Of a DNA stretch of 64,000 nucleotides, positions 52,233 to 60,931 are shown piece after piece. Below the pieces are notes generated by a model. It saw only the letters and a list, made by a program, of their open reading frames with translations, was not told the origin of the DNA and searched no databases. This stretch comes from Ochrobactrum sp. CGA5 (GTDB taxonomy: Bacteria > Pseudomonadota > Alphaproteobacteria > Rhizobiales > Rhizobiaceae): positions 124,001-188,000 of the forward strand of contig NZ_VCIG01000005.1 of the NCBI RefSeq assembly GCF_006345815.1, given 5' to 3'. The position numbers were made by a program, and so were the translations under genes. Numbering within the stretch: the first letter of the stretch is position 1; the number at the start of each line of letters is the position of its first letter.

Positions 52233-53183
52233 ATGCACGACAGAAAGACGCGTCAGTCTCAACCGGCTAGAACGGTTTTTGCCGCAGATGTTGGCGGATC
52301 CTTCATGCGACTGGCGCGCTCAACCCATCCGGGACATATCGAGCCTCTTGAGAAACTGCCGACCCCGGCATCCAGTTGGGGCGCGTTTGGCGATGCATTG
52401 GCAACCGCATTACGAATGCATGCATCGGGCGAGGCAGGGCCCATTGCACTTTCCATCGCGGGACTGGTTGATCCAGATACAAGCACGGCGTTCTCGGCCA
52501 ATATCCCTTGCATCACCGGTCACAGGCTTAGCCTCGAACTTGGTGAACGTTTGCAACGACGGGTGATCGCTGCAAATGATGCCGATTGCCTAGCGCTCGC
52601 CGAGGCAATCGAAGGGGTTGGAAAGGGGCATGGGATTGTCTTCTGTGCCGTGCTTGGCACAGGTGTAGGAGGCGGGCTTGTTGTCGACGGTCGATTGGTT
52701 CGCGGTAAGGCCGGCTTGACCGGCGAATGGGGGCATGGCCCGATCCTCAATACGTGTGTAGAAATAGACGGGCAAACAGTTTCAATTCCTCGCTTCGATT
52801 GCGGCTGCGGCCAACGCGGTTGCGTTGATACGATTGGTGGTGCACGCGGTATCGAAAAGTTGCATCAGTTTCTCAATGGTATTGATGCGAGCAGCCATGC
52901 GGTTCTGCAGGAATGGTCGGAAGGCAGACCGGAGGCGAGACGGACGGTCACCGCCTATCTTCAGTTGGTTGCCGATCCTCTTGCTGCGGTCATCAATATA
53001 ACCGGTGCGTCGATCGTGCCAGTGGGCGGCGGCCTTTCTACAGCTTCCAATTTGATCGCGGCACTTGATCAGGCAGTGAGGACTCGAATCTTGCGGAAAA
53101 CAGACGCACCGCTGATCATTCCAGGTGTGTTCAGCAGTGATGGGGGTTTGGTCGGGGCGGCCATATTGGGGCATAAGACGTGA
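52233..53183 (+). CDS. ROK-family sugar kinase
   Basis: ATG 52233 gives 316 aa (TTG 52227 is a weaker alternative). The ROK family marks are ADVGGSFMRLA for the phosphate loop, LGTGVGGGLVVDG, GEWGHGP, and the zinc-binding CGCGQRGCVDTIGG near residue 190. It would phosphorylate a hexose or N-acetyl-hexosamine with ATP. The last bases overlap the GTG start of cutC by 4 nt, so the two are coupled. Specificity cannot be told from the sequence. Confidence 0.88.
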   Translation: MHDRKTRQSQPARTVFAADVGGSFMRLARSTHPGHIEPLEKLPTPASSWGAFGDALATALRMHASGEAGPIALSIAGLVDPDTSTAFSANIPCITGHRLSLELGERLQRRVIAANDADCLALAEAIEGVGKGHGIVFCAVLGTGVGGGLVVDGRLVRGKAGLTGEWGHGPILNTCVEIDGQTVSIPRFDCGCGQRGCVDTIGGARGIEKLHQFLNGIDASSHAVLQEWSEGRPEARRTVTAYLQLVADPLAAVINITGASIVPVGGGLSTASNLIAALDQAVRTRILRKTDAPLIIPGVFSSDGGLVGAAILGHKT

Positions 53184-53902
53184 GCGTTTTACTTGAGGTA
53201 TGTGTTGATAGCGCAGTCGGACTGCGGTCGGCGATAGAAGGTGGTGCGGATCGTATTGAGCTTTGCTCTGCGCTGGAGTTGGGCGGCCTTAGCCCTTCGC
53301 CGGGGTTTATGGAGCTCGCCTCGAAAGCATCTATCCCGGTTTATGCAATGATCAGGCCGCATGCAGGCGGTTTCTGCTTTTCGGCAGAAGATGAAGCCGT
53401 AATGCTTTCCGATATACGCAGCGCCAGACGCGCTGGCCTGGCCGGTGTCGTTCTCGGCGCCTCGTTGAGCGACGGCTCTCTTGATGTTGCCATGTTGGAA
53501 AGACTTATGGCTGAAGCAAACGGGCTAGGAAAGACGCTTCATCGCGCATTCGATATGGTTCCCGATATGGATATTGCGCTGCAGAACGCAACGGTGCTCG
53601 GCTTTGAGCGGATTCTGACATCCGGTCTGTCTCAAACCGCCGAAGAAGGGCTGGATAATCTAGTACGGCTGGCCGGAAAGGCTGGCGAGAGCATTCGCAT
53701 CATGCCCGGAAGTGGCGTCAACGCGGATAATGTGAGACGTATCGTGGAGGCAACCGGCGTGGCAGAAGTTCATGCTTCATGCAGTGTCCCGGTCGAAGAA
53801 AAGGACTCTTGTGTTATCGCCTTCGGTTTTGCCGCAGAGCGATCATTTCGGACATCGGTTCAGCGCGTGAGCGCATTGAAGGCTGCAATTGCATCCCTTT
53901 GA
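53180..53902 (+). CDS. cutC: CutC family protein
   Basis: This 240-aa protein starts at GTG 53180 overlapping the kinase stop. It matches CutC TIM-barrel proteins: LLEVCVDSAVGLRSAIEGGADRIELCSALELGGLSPS, VYAMIRPHAGGFCFSAEDE, TLHRAFDM and ILTSGLSQTAEEGLDNL. CutC was linked to copper handling, but its enzymatic role is still unclear. Coupling to a ROK kinase supports a sugar-related role. Confidence 0.92.
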   Translation: MSVLLEVCVDSAVGLRSAIEGGADRIELCSALELGGLSPSPGFMELASKASIPVYAMIRPHAGGFCFSAEDEAVMLSDIRSARRAGLAGVVLGASLSDGSLDVAMLERLMAEANGLGKTLHRAFDMVPDMDIALQNATVLGFERILTSGLSQTAEEGLDNLVRLAGKAGESIRIMPGSGVNADNVRRIVEATGVAEVHASCSVPVEEKDSCVIAFGFAAERSFRTSVQRVSALKAAIASL

Positions 53903-54040
53903 AACACACTTGTTCCAAATCTAAGTTATGCGTGAGCGCAAAATTCGCGTATCGGCCGGTGCTTCAAACGGAAATTCCTTATACATTTTAAGGTAACACT
54001 AAAACCCTATTGCTACTATCAAAGAGTTTAAGTAGAAGTG
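53903..54040. other. gap before the metA leader
   Basis: 138 nt between cutC and the structured metA leader; it should hold the metA promoter. No hairpin or gene is seen. Confidence 0.4.
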
Positions 54041-54191
54041 ACATCGCATCAAGAGTTGGGGAGACGCCCAACGCCAACCTGCCTCTCCGGGCAAGGTGGT
54101 ACTCTCTTTGAAGAGAGGATGTGGCCAAACCGGCAAGTATACGGATTAAGCCACTCGCGTCCTTCCCAACCTAAAATAGGACCGACGCGAC
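54041..54191 (+). promoter_or_regulatory. metA leader RNA folding like a SAM-I-clan riboswitch
   Basis: The leader folds by eye into a four-way junction: P1 ACATC/GATGT (54041-54045, 54118-54122), P2 GTTGGG/CCCAAC (54055-54072), P3 (54073-54100, about 10 pairs with bulges) and P4 CTCTCT/AGAGAG with a UUGA loop (54102-54117). ATCAAGAG at 54048-54055 matches the conserved S-box junction start, and the P3 strands CCAACC and AAGGTGGTA resemble the SAM-binding helix. GTGGC/GCCAC (54121-54125, 54150-54154) can form a further hairpin that competes with P1. A last hairpin (CGCGT 54156-54160 / ACGCG 54185-54189) would sequester the ribosome site AGGA of metA. No SAM-II consensus (GCTAAA) is seen. Confidence 0.6.
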
Positions 54192-55112
54192 ATGCCAATT
54201 AAAATTCCTGATGATCTGCCAGCAACCAGTGTTCTCCAGGCTGAGGGTGTAATGGTCATGCGCGAAGCAGATGCCATTCGTCAGGATATTCGGCCCCTGA
54301 AGATCGGCCTTCTCAATCTGATGCCCAACAAGGTCACCACCGAGACCCAGATTGCGCGACTCCTCGGGGCCACTCCGCTGCAAGTGGAACTGACCCTTGT
54401 TCGCATTACCAACCATGTGGCGCGCCATACGCCAGCCGATCACATGCTGTCCTTCTACCAACCGTGGGAAGATGTGCAGGATCAACGTTTTGATGGTTTT
54501 GTTATCACCGGTGCTCCGGTTGAGCGCCTGGAGTTCGAGGAGGTTACCTATTGGGACGAAATGCAGCGCATCTTCAACTGGACGCAGACCAATGTGCATC
54601 GGACGCTGAACATATGCTGGGCTGCACAGGCCGCCGTCCATCATTTTCATGGCATGGGCAAATACGAACTGCCGGGTAAGGCGTCCGGCGTTTATAGTCA
54701 GCGCAATCTTGCACCGTCATCGCCATATCTGCGCGGATTTTCGGATGATTTCAAAATCCCGGTTTCGCGATGGACTGAGGTACGCAAGAGCGACATTCCG
54801 GTTGATAGCGGATTGAAGGTGTTGGTCGATAGTCCAGAGACCGGTCTCTGCCTGTTAGACGACCCGCATCACCGTTCGCTGCATATGTTTAATCATGTTG
54901 AGTACGATACCACATCGCTCGCGGATGAATATTTTCGCGATATCCAGGTTCAGCCCGACACGAAGGTTCCAGCGAACTATTTCCCGGAGGACGACGCGAC
55001 ACGACAGCCCGAAAACCGCTGGCGAAGCCACGCGCATCTTCTTTTTGGAAACTGGATCAACGAGATGTATCAGTCGACGCCTTACGACCTGGAAAATATC
55101 GGAAAGCGTTAA
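54192..55112 (+). CDS. metA: homoserine O-acyltransferase, predicted acetyl-CoA specific
   Basis: This 306-aa protein matches the MetA family over its full length. The nucleophile is Cys142 in LNICWAAQA, with His235 and Glu237 in HVEYD completing the triad. Residue 111, in TGAPVE, is glutamate. In studied MetA enzymes glutamate there goes with acetyl-CoA and glycine with succinyl-CoA, so this is probably a homoserine O-acetyltransferase despite the usual succinyltransferase name. It makes the activated homoserine for methionine synthesis. The leader RNA suggests feedback by SAM. Confidence 0.93.
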   Translation: MPIKIPDDLPATSVLQAEGVMVMREADAIRQDIRPLKIGLLNLMPNKVTTETQIARLLGATPLQVELTLVRITNHVARHTPADHMLSFYQPWEDVQDQRFDGFVITGAPVERLEFEEVTYWDEMQRIFNWTQTNVHRTLNICWAAQAAVHHFHGMGKYELPGKASGVYSQRNLAPSSPYLRGFSDDFKIPVSRWTEVRKSDIPVDSGLKVLVDSPETGLCLLDDPHHRSLHMFNHVEYDTTSLADEYFRDIQVQPDTKVPANYFPEDDATRQPENRWRSHAHLLFGNWINEMYQSTPYDLENIGKR

Positions 55113-55270
55113 GAGCGCGAGACAGGGAAGGCGCGACCAGAATTTACCCGATTGATGGCAGGACTTGCAAAGACAAGTTTTCAACGCAAGCCCGCCCTTA
55201 GTAGTCCTAGGTGTTACGCCTTACCTGTTATGATCTACTCAAATGGACCTCTTGTCAGCCTTACGAGCGT

Positions 55271-56338
55271 TTAACTGGCAGCGCGCGCGAGCCATCTGTG
55301 CCAGTCGTCCTCGGAGCCGTGGAAAACGTTCAAGTCGATCTTGCCGTCAACGCCCTGTGACAGGCCAGATCCCGAATACTGCCAGAAGGTCCACGGGCGA
55401 CCCGGATAGACCTTGGACGGATGCTGGGCGACGGCACGCAGCCAGAATGGATAGTTAGTAAAGGCACCTTTCAGATTGTCATCATAGAAATCAGGCGCGG
55501 TATAGATGATCGGTCTCTTGCCGTAGTGCTGTTCCAGCCGGTCCATGAAAACCTGCATCTTTTCGCGCACTTGCGCCGGAGAAGGTCGCCGCTTGCAGGA
55601 GGAATCGCCGTTCCATTCGACATCGATGACAGGTGGAAGGGCATCGGCTTCCTTGGGAACATTGCGAATGAACCAGTCGGCCTGCTGACTCGCCACGCGA
55701 CACCAATAGAAAAAGTGGTATGCGCCGCGTTTGATGCCTGCGGCTTTCGCCGCGCGCCAGTTCTTCCGGAACATAGGATCGAGGTGATCGCCTCCGTCAG
55801 TTGCTTTGATATAGGCGAAATTTGCACCTTGCGTGCGCAGCTTCACCCAGTCGATATCCCCTTGCCAGCGGGAGACGTCCACGCCGTGCACGGCCAGTTT
55901 GCGTGGAGAAGAGCGTCCGAAATTAATCGGCTTTGCATCGCGGAAACGATGACTGTAGACTTTTGAGCGTTCCTGCGGTTTAAGGCGCACCGGTGGATAG
56001 GCCGCGACTTCCGGCTTCGGAATCGCGATGCGCTCTTGGGCGTCCTCTTGTGGTTTTGGTTGCGGCGTAATGGGAGCCGACGGCTCGGACTTGAATGGAC
56101 CCGCATCAGGTATGGGGCCAGCCCAAGCGAGAACTTCTTCCTGCTCGACGGCCGGCATCGGTTGCGGTGTGCTTGCAATTTCGCTCAGAGGAGCCGGCGG
56201 AACCGGGCGCGCTACTGAACTCGTCGTCTCAGCCGAAGTCTTCGACTGCAGCATGATGCTGTCGATGCCGGAACTTGATGTGCAGCCTGTCAAAGTGGCG
56301 CAGGCAAGGGCGATGACTGATACAACTGAAGAACGCAT
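55271..56338 (-). CDS. GH25 lysozyme-like lipoprotein
   Basis: ATG 56338 gives 355 aa starting MRSSVVSVIALACATLTGC, a lipobox with Cys19; the frame to 56371 starts with TTG. A proline-rich linker covers about residues 20-130. The GH25 barrel follows: VHGVDVSRWQGDIDW near 148, FAYIKATDG, RGAYHFFYW, PPVIDVEWNGD (catalytic Asp/Glu) near 236, PIIYTAPDFYDD and WTFWQYSG. It should cleave the glycan strands of peptidoglycan while tethered to a membrane. It is monocistronic. Confidence 0.92.
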   Translation of the reverse strand: MRSSVVSVIALACATLTGCTSSSGIDSIMLQSKTSAETTSSVARPVPPAPLSEIASTPQPMPAVEQEEVLAWAGPIPDAGPFKSEPSAPITPQPKPQEDAQERIAIPKPEVAAYPPVRLKPQERSKVYSHRFRDAKPINFGRSSPRKLAVHGVDVSRWQGDIDWVKLRTQGANFAYIKATDGGDHLDPMFRKNWRAAKAAGIKRGAYHFFYWCRVASQQADWFIRNVPKEADALPPVIDVEWNGDSSCKRRPSPAQVREKMQVFMDRLEQHYGKRPIIYTAPDFYDDNLKGAFTNYPFWLRAVAQHPSKVYPGRPWTFWQYSGSGLSQGVDGKIDLNVFHGSEDDWHRWLARAAS

Positions 56339-56453
56339 GAGCACCCGTAACGCAAAACAAATGGGCTGCAACGCTCCTTGCGAGCTAATTGCTAACTAAA
56401 GCTTACCGGGAAATGCTGAATCCAAAGTTTACGAAATTACTAATGCGGCTACT

Positions 56454-57875
56454 CTAATCGGATTGTTTGAGAATTTTTATCAGTGCTGTTGCAGAATTCT
56501 CTAATCTGCTTTCTTCAAATCCTGAGAAGCCGAGGATAAGCCCTTGGCGTGGCTTCAGTTTCGTGTAGAGCGCTGATAATGGCTGCACCTCAATACCAGC
56601 TTCTGACAGGAGCGTGGCGAGGCGTGTATCGCTTTGTCCGTCTGGCAAAGCCAACAGCAATGATAAGCCCGCGGGAGGAGCCTCTATCCGAAAAAGGTTC
56701 GGCTCTCCGGGTGCAAGTGCGGTAATCAGTTTACGGCGCCGCGATGCGTGCAAGCGACGCATGCGTCTGATGTGTTGCGCAAAAGCTCCCGTTTCTATGA
56801 AACTGGCCAATGCTGGCTGAGCCAGCGGCGACGGTGCCGGGAACAAACTATGTCGCAGAGCTCTGAATAGAGCGGTCATATGTGATGGTACGATCAGGAA
56901 ACCTAACCGCAGTAGCGGCGAGAAAACTTTGGAAAAGCTGCCAATATACAGAATCCGGTCTGGATCAAGTGACGTGAGCGCTGGCAGAGGTAGGCCAACA
57001 TAACGATGCTCGCTGTCGTAATCGTCTTCGATGATTATCGCATCATTTTCTCTTGCCCAGGCAATCAGCTCCAGGCGGCGTCCCAAACTCATGGTTACGC
57101 CTGTCGGATGATGCCGTGCAGGTGTAACAAAAACACCGCGCGCATTATCGGCCTTGTTCCTGCCGGCGGAAACATCCAGGCCTGCACCATCAACGGGTAC
57201 AGGAACGATTTCGAGGCCATTCACGCCGAGTATCTTGTGCGCCGGTGGATATCCCGGTTCTTCCATCCATAGCTTGTCACAAGGTCCGAACACCGCTTCC
57301 CGGATAAGACTAAGAGCGTCTGCGCTACCGCCGGTGATGATGATCTGTTCCGGTGACACAATCATACCGCGCCATTCGTGCAAATGGCGGGCCAGAGATG
57401 ATCGCAGTGGATGAAAGCCGAATACATCGTCGCTGCTTAATAGATCGGGGGAAGGATTACGCCAGATGCGCCCGATCAGCCTGGCCCACTCGTTGTGCGG
57501 GAAATGATCGCTATCGAATACGCCAAGCCGAAACGCTTTCGCCTCTTCACGATCTAACCGAGGCTGGACCATCGCGTGAAGGGGCGGTTGGTCAACGGTC
57601 AGGCTGGTGTCGGGAAGTTCGGCGGTGACATGGGTTCCTGAACCCTGGCGTCCTTCCAGATAGCCTTCCGCGATCAATTGATCGAATGCCGCGAGAACGG
57701 TTGTTCGTGACAGGCCAAGTTCCAGAGACAACGCACGGGTAGACGGCAGCCTTGCGTCGGGCTTCAGGCGTCCAGCTAAAACCGCTTGTCTTATCTGCTC
57801 AACCAGTTGGGCGGTGAGCGAGACGTCGCTGGCCCGATCAATTCCGAACTCTGGAAGCGTATTGGAAATTGGCAT
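56454..57875 (-). CDS. MocR-family (PdxR-like) regulator
   Basis: This 473-aa regulator has a GntR winged helix (residues 20-85, LPSTRALSLELGLSRTTVLAAFDQLIAEGYLEGRQGSGTHV) and an aminotransferase-like domain with SGGSADALSLIREA-type segments, IIIEDDYDSEHRY for the pyridine aspartate, and the PLP lysine in YIGSFSKVFSPLLRLGF. Such regulators sense PLP or an amine. It is divergent from a pyridoxamine oxidase-like gene, the typical pairing for MocR/PdxR proteins. Confidence 0.88.
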   Translation of the reverse strand: MPISNTLPEFGIDRASDVSLTAQLVEQIRQAVLAGRLKPDARLPSTRALSLELGLSRTTVLAAFDQLIAEGYLEGRQGSGTHVTAELPDTSLTVDQPPLHAMVQPRLDREEAKAFRLGVFDSDHFPHNEWARLIGRIWRNPSPDLLSSDDVFGFHPLRSSLARHLHEWRGMIVSPEQIIITGGSADALSLIREAVFGPCDKLWMEEPGYPPAHKILGVNGLEIVPVPVDGAGLDVSAGRNKADNARGVFVTPARHHPTGVTMSLGRRLELIAWARENDAIIIEDDYDSEHRYVGLPLPALTSLDPDRILYIGSFSKVFSPLLRLGFLIVPSHMTALFRALRHSLFPAPSPLAQPALASFIETGAFAQHIRRMRRLHASRRRKLITALAPGEPNLFRIEAPPAGLSLLLALPDGQSDTRLATLLSEAGIEVQPLSALYTKLKPRQGLILGFSGFEESRLENSATALIKILKQSD

Positions 57876-57892
57876 TATCTTATTCGTGTAAG

Positions 57893-57914
57893 GTGGTTAT
57901 TTTATAAATGCCAC
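57893..57914. promoter_or_regulatory. inverted repeat, MocR / PPOX divergent region
   Basis: GTGG (57893-57896) and CCAC (57911-57914) flank an AT-rich 14-nt core in the 81-nt gap between the divergent genes. Short arms make this a weak operator candidate. Confidence 0.3.
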
Positions 57915-57956
57915 TATGCAGGCAGCTTGGCCGAAGATAAAGGAGAAAAACTGGCC

Positions 57957-58619
57957 ATGACGATCCCCCCTACCGAACGTAGCCGTGTAAAGCGGTTGCA
58001 TGAGCGCGGCGCCTATGATGCAGCCACGGTTCACGCAATCATCGACGCCCAACCTCTGGCACACGTGGCCTATATGTTCCACGGAGCGCCCTATGTCACG
58101 CCGACGCTTGTCTGGCGGGAGGGTAATTTCATTTACTGGCATGGGTCGTCCGCGAGCCGTATGCTAGAAAGCTGCAACGAGGCGGAAGTCTGCGTAAGCT
58201 TTACGTTGCTCGACGGGCTGGTTCTCGCCCGTTCCGCGTTTCATCATTCCTGCAACTATCGCTCAGTCATGGCTTTTGGGACCGCTCGTAAAGTTTCGGA
58301 CATCGCGGCGAAGGAACATCACCTCCGTAGTTTCGTGAACGGCCTTTTTCCTGGTCGCTGGGAATGTTTGCGTCCGATGACGGCAAAGGAGCTGAAGGCC
58401 ACCATGCTTCTGGAACTCGAACTGAGCGAAGCCTCGGCGAAGGTCCGTTCCGGTCCACCAAAGGACGACAACGCCGATTATGCGCTGCCAATCTGGGCTG
58501 GCGTCATTCCTATGACCATCCAGATGGGTGCGCCGGTAGATGACGGGTGTATTCTGCCGGGCGTTACTGCGCCTGACGCCATCATGCAGTTCGGTTATGT
58601 GCCAGCAGCGGCGGAATAG
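57957..58619 (+). CDS. pyridoxamine 5'-phosphate oxidase-like flavin-binding protein
   Basis: ATG 57957 follows AGGAG and gives 220 aa. The split-barrel fold is shown by DAATVHAIIDAQPLAHVAYMFHGAPYVTPTLVWREGNFIYWHGSSASRMLE and VCVSFTLLDGLVLARSAFHHSCNYRSVMAFGTA. It resembles NimA/PPOX-related flavin-nucleotide-binding proteins rather than PdxH itself. It may bind FMN and reduce or oxidise a small substrate. The divergent MocR regulator probably controls it. Confidence 0.88.
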   Translation: MTIPPTERSRVKRLHERGAYDAATVHAIIDAQPLAHVAYMFHGAPYVTPTLVWREGNFIYWHGSSASRMLESCNEAEVCVSFTLLDGLVLARSAFHHSCNYRSVMAFGTARKVSDIAAKEHHLRSFVNGLFPGRWECLRPMTAKELKATMLLELELSEASAKVRSGPPKDDNADYALPIWAGVIPMTIQMGAPVDDGCILPGVTAPDAIMQFGYVPAAAE

Positions 58620-58631
58620 GTCGCGAACGGT

Positions 58632-59054
58632 TCAGGCGGGTCCGAGAAAGATATGCGTCTCGGACTTCGCTATCCCATCCATGGCACGGATGCCTGTTAC
58701 GAGCCGGTGGAACTCGTTCATGTTGGGGACTTCGATCTCGGCGATCAGGTCCCAGGTTCCATTTGTAGTGTTCACTGCGGAAAAGCCGGGGTTCTTGCGT
58801 AGAGTAGCTATCACGCTTTTGATGTTTCGCCCGGTCAGTTCAATCATCATGATGCCGCGGATCATGTCACTGGAACCATGATCCTTCAAACGGACTGTAA
58901 AGCCAGCAATAACACCCGATGCAATCAGGCGTTCCATCCGGCTTTGAATTGTACCCCGCGCCACACCCAGGATACTGGCGAGAGTCGGAATAGATGCACG
59001 CGCATTGATACGCAGTTCCGATATTAATCGTTGATCCAGGTCATCCATCACCAT
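58632..59054 (-). CDS. Lrp/AsnC-family regulator
   Basis: ATG 59054 gives 140 aa, or 59048 two residues fewer, starting MDDLDQRL. It has the helix-turn-helix LDQRLISELRINARASIPTLASILGVARGTIQSRMERLIASG and a RAM domain with AVNTTNGTWDLIAEIEV. It is divergent from an amino-acid ABC transporter operon and a RocB-like peptidase gene, which it probably controls in response to an amino acid. Confidence 0.87.
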   Translation of the reverse strand: MVMDDLDQRLISELRINARASIPTLASILGVARGTIQSRMERLIASGVIAGFTVRLKDHGSSDMIRGIMMIELTGRNIKSVIATLRKNPGFSAVNTTNGTWDLIAEIEVPNMNEFHRLVTGIRAMDGIAKSETHIFLGPA

Positions 59055-59406
59055 ACCGCCATCTGACGATTTCACCAGTTTGATTGCGTTTATCGCAGAA
59101 AACTGAATATTTCTATACAGAATTGACGTTTTCGTTGACCCTTTGCTCCGTTAGCGTGCTGAAAACAAACAAGCCGGATAAGCAGCAATGCAACTGGCAG
59201 GGGAACTTCGGAGGTGGATTGATGGAGTTGTGCTTTCTCCCGCTCCTGGATAACCAGGCGCATCAATCCTGCCTGTTCCGAAACGGTTTTCCCGAGAAAT
59301 TGGCCGCCGCCCGTTGGGCGTCGAAGATCTGGAAAAGCGCGTCCATCTGGGCGCTCGGAACGGGCATCGCCCGTGATCGCGTTACGATTACTTAGGAGAA
59401 AACGAA
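59055..59406. promoter_or_regulatory. divergent promoter region, Lrp regulator / ABC operon
   Basis: This 352-nt gap separates the regulator from the transporter operon. Frames on both strands (103 aa plus, 112 aa minus) overlap and show no domain, so I do not call either. The operators of the Lrp regulator should be here. Confidence 0.4.
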
Positions 59407-60183
59407 ATGAAAACCCTTCTGTCTTCACTCATTGCGGCTGGTGTCGGTGCGCTCATGCTACTCTCTCCCGCTCATGCGGACGACCTTGAAAAGGTCAAGC
59501 AGAGCGGTGAATTACGTATTGGTATGAGTGGCGTTTTCCCGCCATTCAGCTTTGTTGATGGCCAGAACCAGGTTGTTGGCTTTGACGTCGATATTGGCAC
59601 CGAAATCGCCAAGCGCCTTGAGGTGAAACCAGTTGTCGTTACCACCGCTTTTGACGGAATCATTGCGGGGCTTCGCGCAGGCAAGTTCGATGTTGTCGTC
59701 GGCAGCATGAGCATTACGCCGGAACGAGAAAAGGCCGTCGATTTCGCTGGTCCTTACTATCGCGGTGGTCGTGGCATCTTCGTGACGGAAGCATCACCGG
59801 TCAAGTCCATGGACGAACTGAAGCAGGGCAAGACCATCGCCGTCACGCTTGGTGAAACCAGTGACAAGTGGGCGCGCGAGCAGGGCGGCTGGACGGTTCG
59901 CACCTATAAGGGCATTCCCGAACTGTTGCTTGAGCTCCGTTCTGGCCGCGTAGACGCCATCGCTTCGGATGACATTCCGATCCTGATCGCCATCAAGGAG
60001 AGCGGTGAAAAGGTTCGTCAGCTCGATACGCCGGAACTTCAGGGTACGGACAATGTAGGTATTGCTTTGCGCAAGGGTAATCCCGAGCTGAAGGCTGCGA
60101 TCAACAAGGCTCTCGACGATATGAAAGCCGACGGCACCTACGAGAAAATCTCGACCAAGTGGATTGGCCGCGACATCCGCTAA
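59407..60183 (+). CDS. amino-acid ABC transporter substrate-binding protein
   Basis: This 258-aa protein has a signal peptide (residues 1-24, ending AHA-D). The mature part is a cluster F binding protein: LRIGMSGVFPPFSFVDGQNQVVGFDVDIGTEIAKRL, VVVGSMSITPEREKAVDFAGPYY and GRVDAIASDDIPILIA. It would capture a polar or basic amino acid in the periplasm. A long stem-loop separates it from the permease genes. Ligand identity is uncertain; the RocB-like gene downstream points to arginine or a related compound. Confidence 0.92.
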   Translation: MKTLLSSLIAAGVGALMLLSPAHADDLEKVKQSGELRIGMSGVFPPFSFVDGQNQVVGFDVDIGTEIAKRLEVKPVVVTTAFDGIIAGLRAGKFDVVVGSMSITPEREKAVDFAGPYYRGGRGIFVTEASPVKSMDELKQGKTIAVTLGETSDKWAREQGGWTVRTYKGIPELLLELRSGRVDAIASDDIPILIAIKESGEKVRQLDTPELQGTDNVGIALRKGNPELKAAINKALDDMKADGTYEKISTKWIGRDIR

Positions 60184-60198
60184 GCGCATGAAACCCAT

Positions 60199-60229
60199 GC
60201 CGGGACGGCTTTTAAATATGCGTCCCGGC
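60199..60229 (+). other. intergenic stem-loop after the binding-protein gene
   Basis: Arms GCCGGGACG and CGTCCCGGC (60199-60207, 60221-60229) make a perfect 9-bp stem with a 13-nt loop, and no T run. It lies between the binding-protein and permease genes, as is usual for mRNA stabilisers that raise binding-protein output. Confidence 0.7.
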
Positions 60230-60272
60230 AAAATGTCTTTCCGGCTGGTTTTCAGACAGGAAAGGGGAGATT

Positions 60273-60920
60273 ATGAATTTCTCTTTGATGGCGGAGGTCT
60301 TTCCATATTTTCTGGAGGCCGCGCTGGTAACCGTAGAAATCTCGGCGCTTGCCATTCTCATCGGTTTGAGCGTCGGCGCGCTTGCCACATCGGCGAAACT
60401 GTCACGCTTCTGGCCGCTGCGCTTTATCGGAACTACCTATGTCAGCGTGTTTCGCGGCACACCCTGTCTGTTACAGCTTTTCGTTCTCTATTTCGGCGGA
60501 CCGCAGATCGGCATCAATCTTGAGCCATTCGCAGCCGGCGCCATCGGGCTGGGGCTTAATATCGGCGCCTATTATGCCGAAGCCATGCGGGGCGCAATTC
60601 TGACGGTGGATGCCGGCCAGAACGAAGCTGCCCGTTCCATTGGCTTCAGTAACGGACAATCGATGCGCTTTGTGGTGTTACCACAAGCGGCCAGGCTCAT
60701 GATCCGGTCGCTCGGTGTCAATACCGTCATGCTGATCAAGGGGTCTGCTCTGGTTTCCGCGATCTCTGTAGTCGAATTGACCTATACGGCGCAGCGTTTC
60801 ATAGGCTCGACCTATCGTCCGTTTGAAATTTTCGGCATCGCCGCGGCCATCTACATGGTCCTCATTTATACCGTCGCACGCTTCGTCGATTTTCTCGAAG
60901 CTCGCTACGCACTCAAATAG
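60273..60920 (+). CDS. amino-acid ABC transporter permease 1
   Basis: This 215-aa permease of the HisM/GlnP group has a few hydrophobic helices and the conserved FRGTPCLLQLFVLYFGGPQIGI segment. The EAA loop is EAMRGAILTVDAGQNEAARSIGFSNGQSMRFVVLPQAAR. It forms the inner-membrane channel with the next gene's product, 11 nt downstream. Confidence 0.92.
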   Translation: MNFSLMAEVFPYFLEAALVTVEISALAILIGLSVGALATSAKLSRFWPLRFIGTTYVSVFRGTPCLLQLFVLYFGGPQIGINLEPFAAGAIGLGLNIGAYYAEAMRGAILTVDAGQNEAARSIGFSNGQSMRFVVLPQAARLMIRSLGVNTVMLIKGSALVSAISVVELTYTAQRFIGSTYRPFEIFGIAAAIYMVLIYTVARFVDFLEARYALK

Positions 60921-60931
60921 GCGGTGGTATC

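Noticed and set aside
54041-54191. SAM-II riboswitch before metA
   Set aside because: The GTGATTTG and GCTAAA parts of that consensus are not found; the fold fits the SAM-I clan better.
59084-59428. Two overlapping frames, 103 aa plus and 112 aa minus
   Set aside because: Both lie in a divergent promoter gap and show no domain or clear ribosome site.
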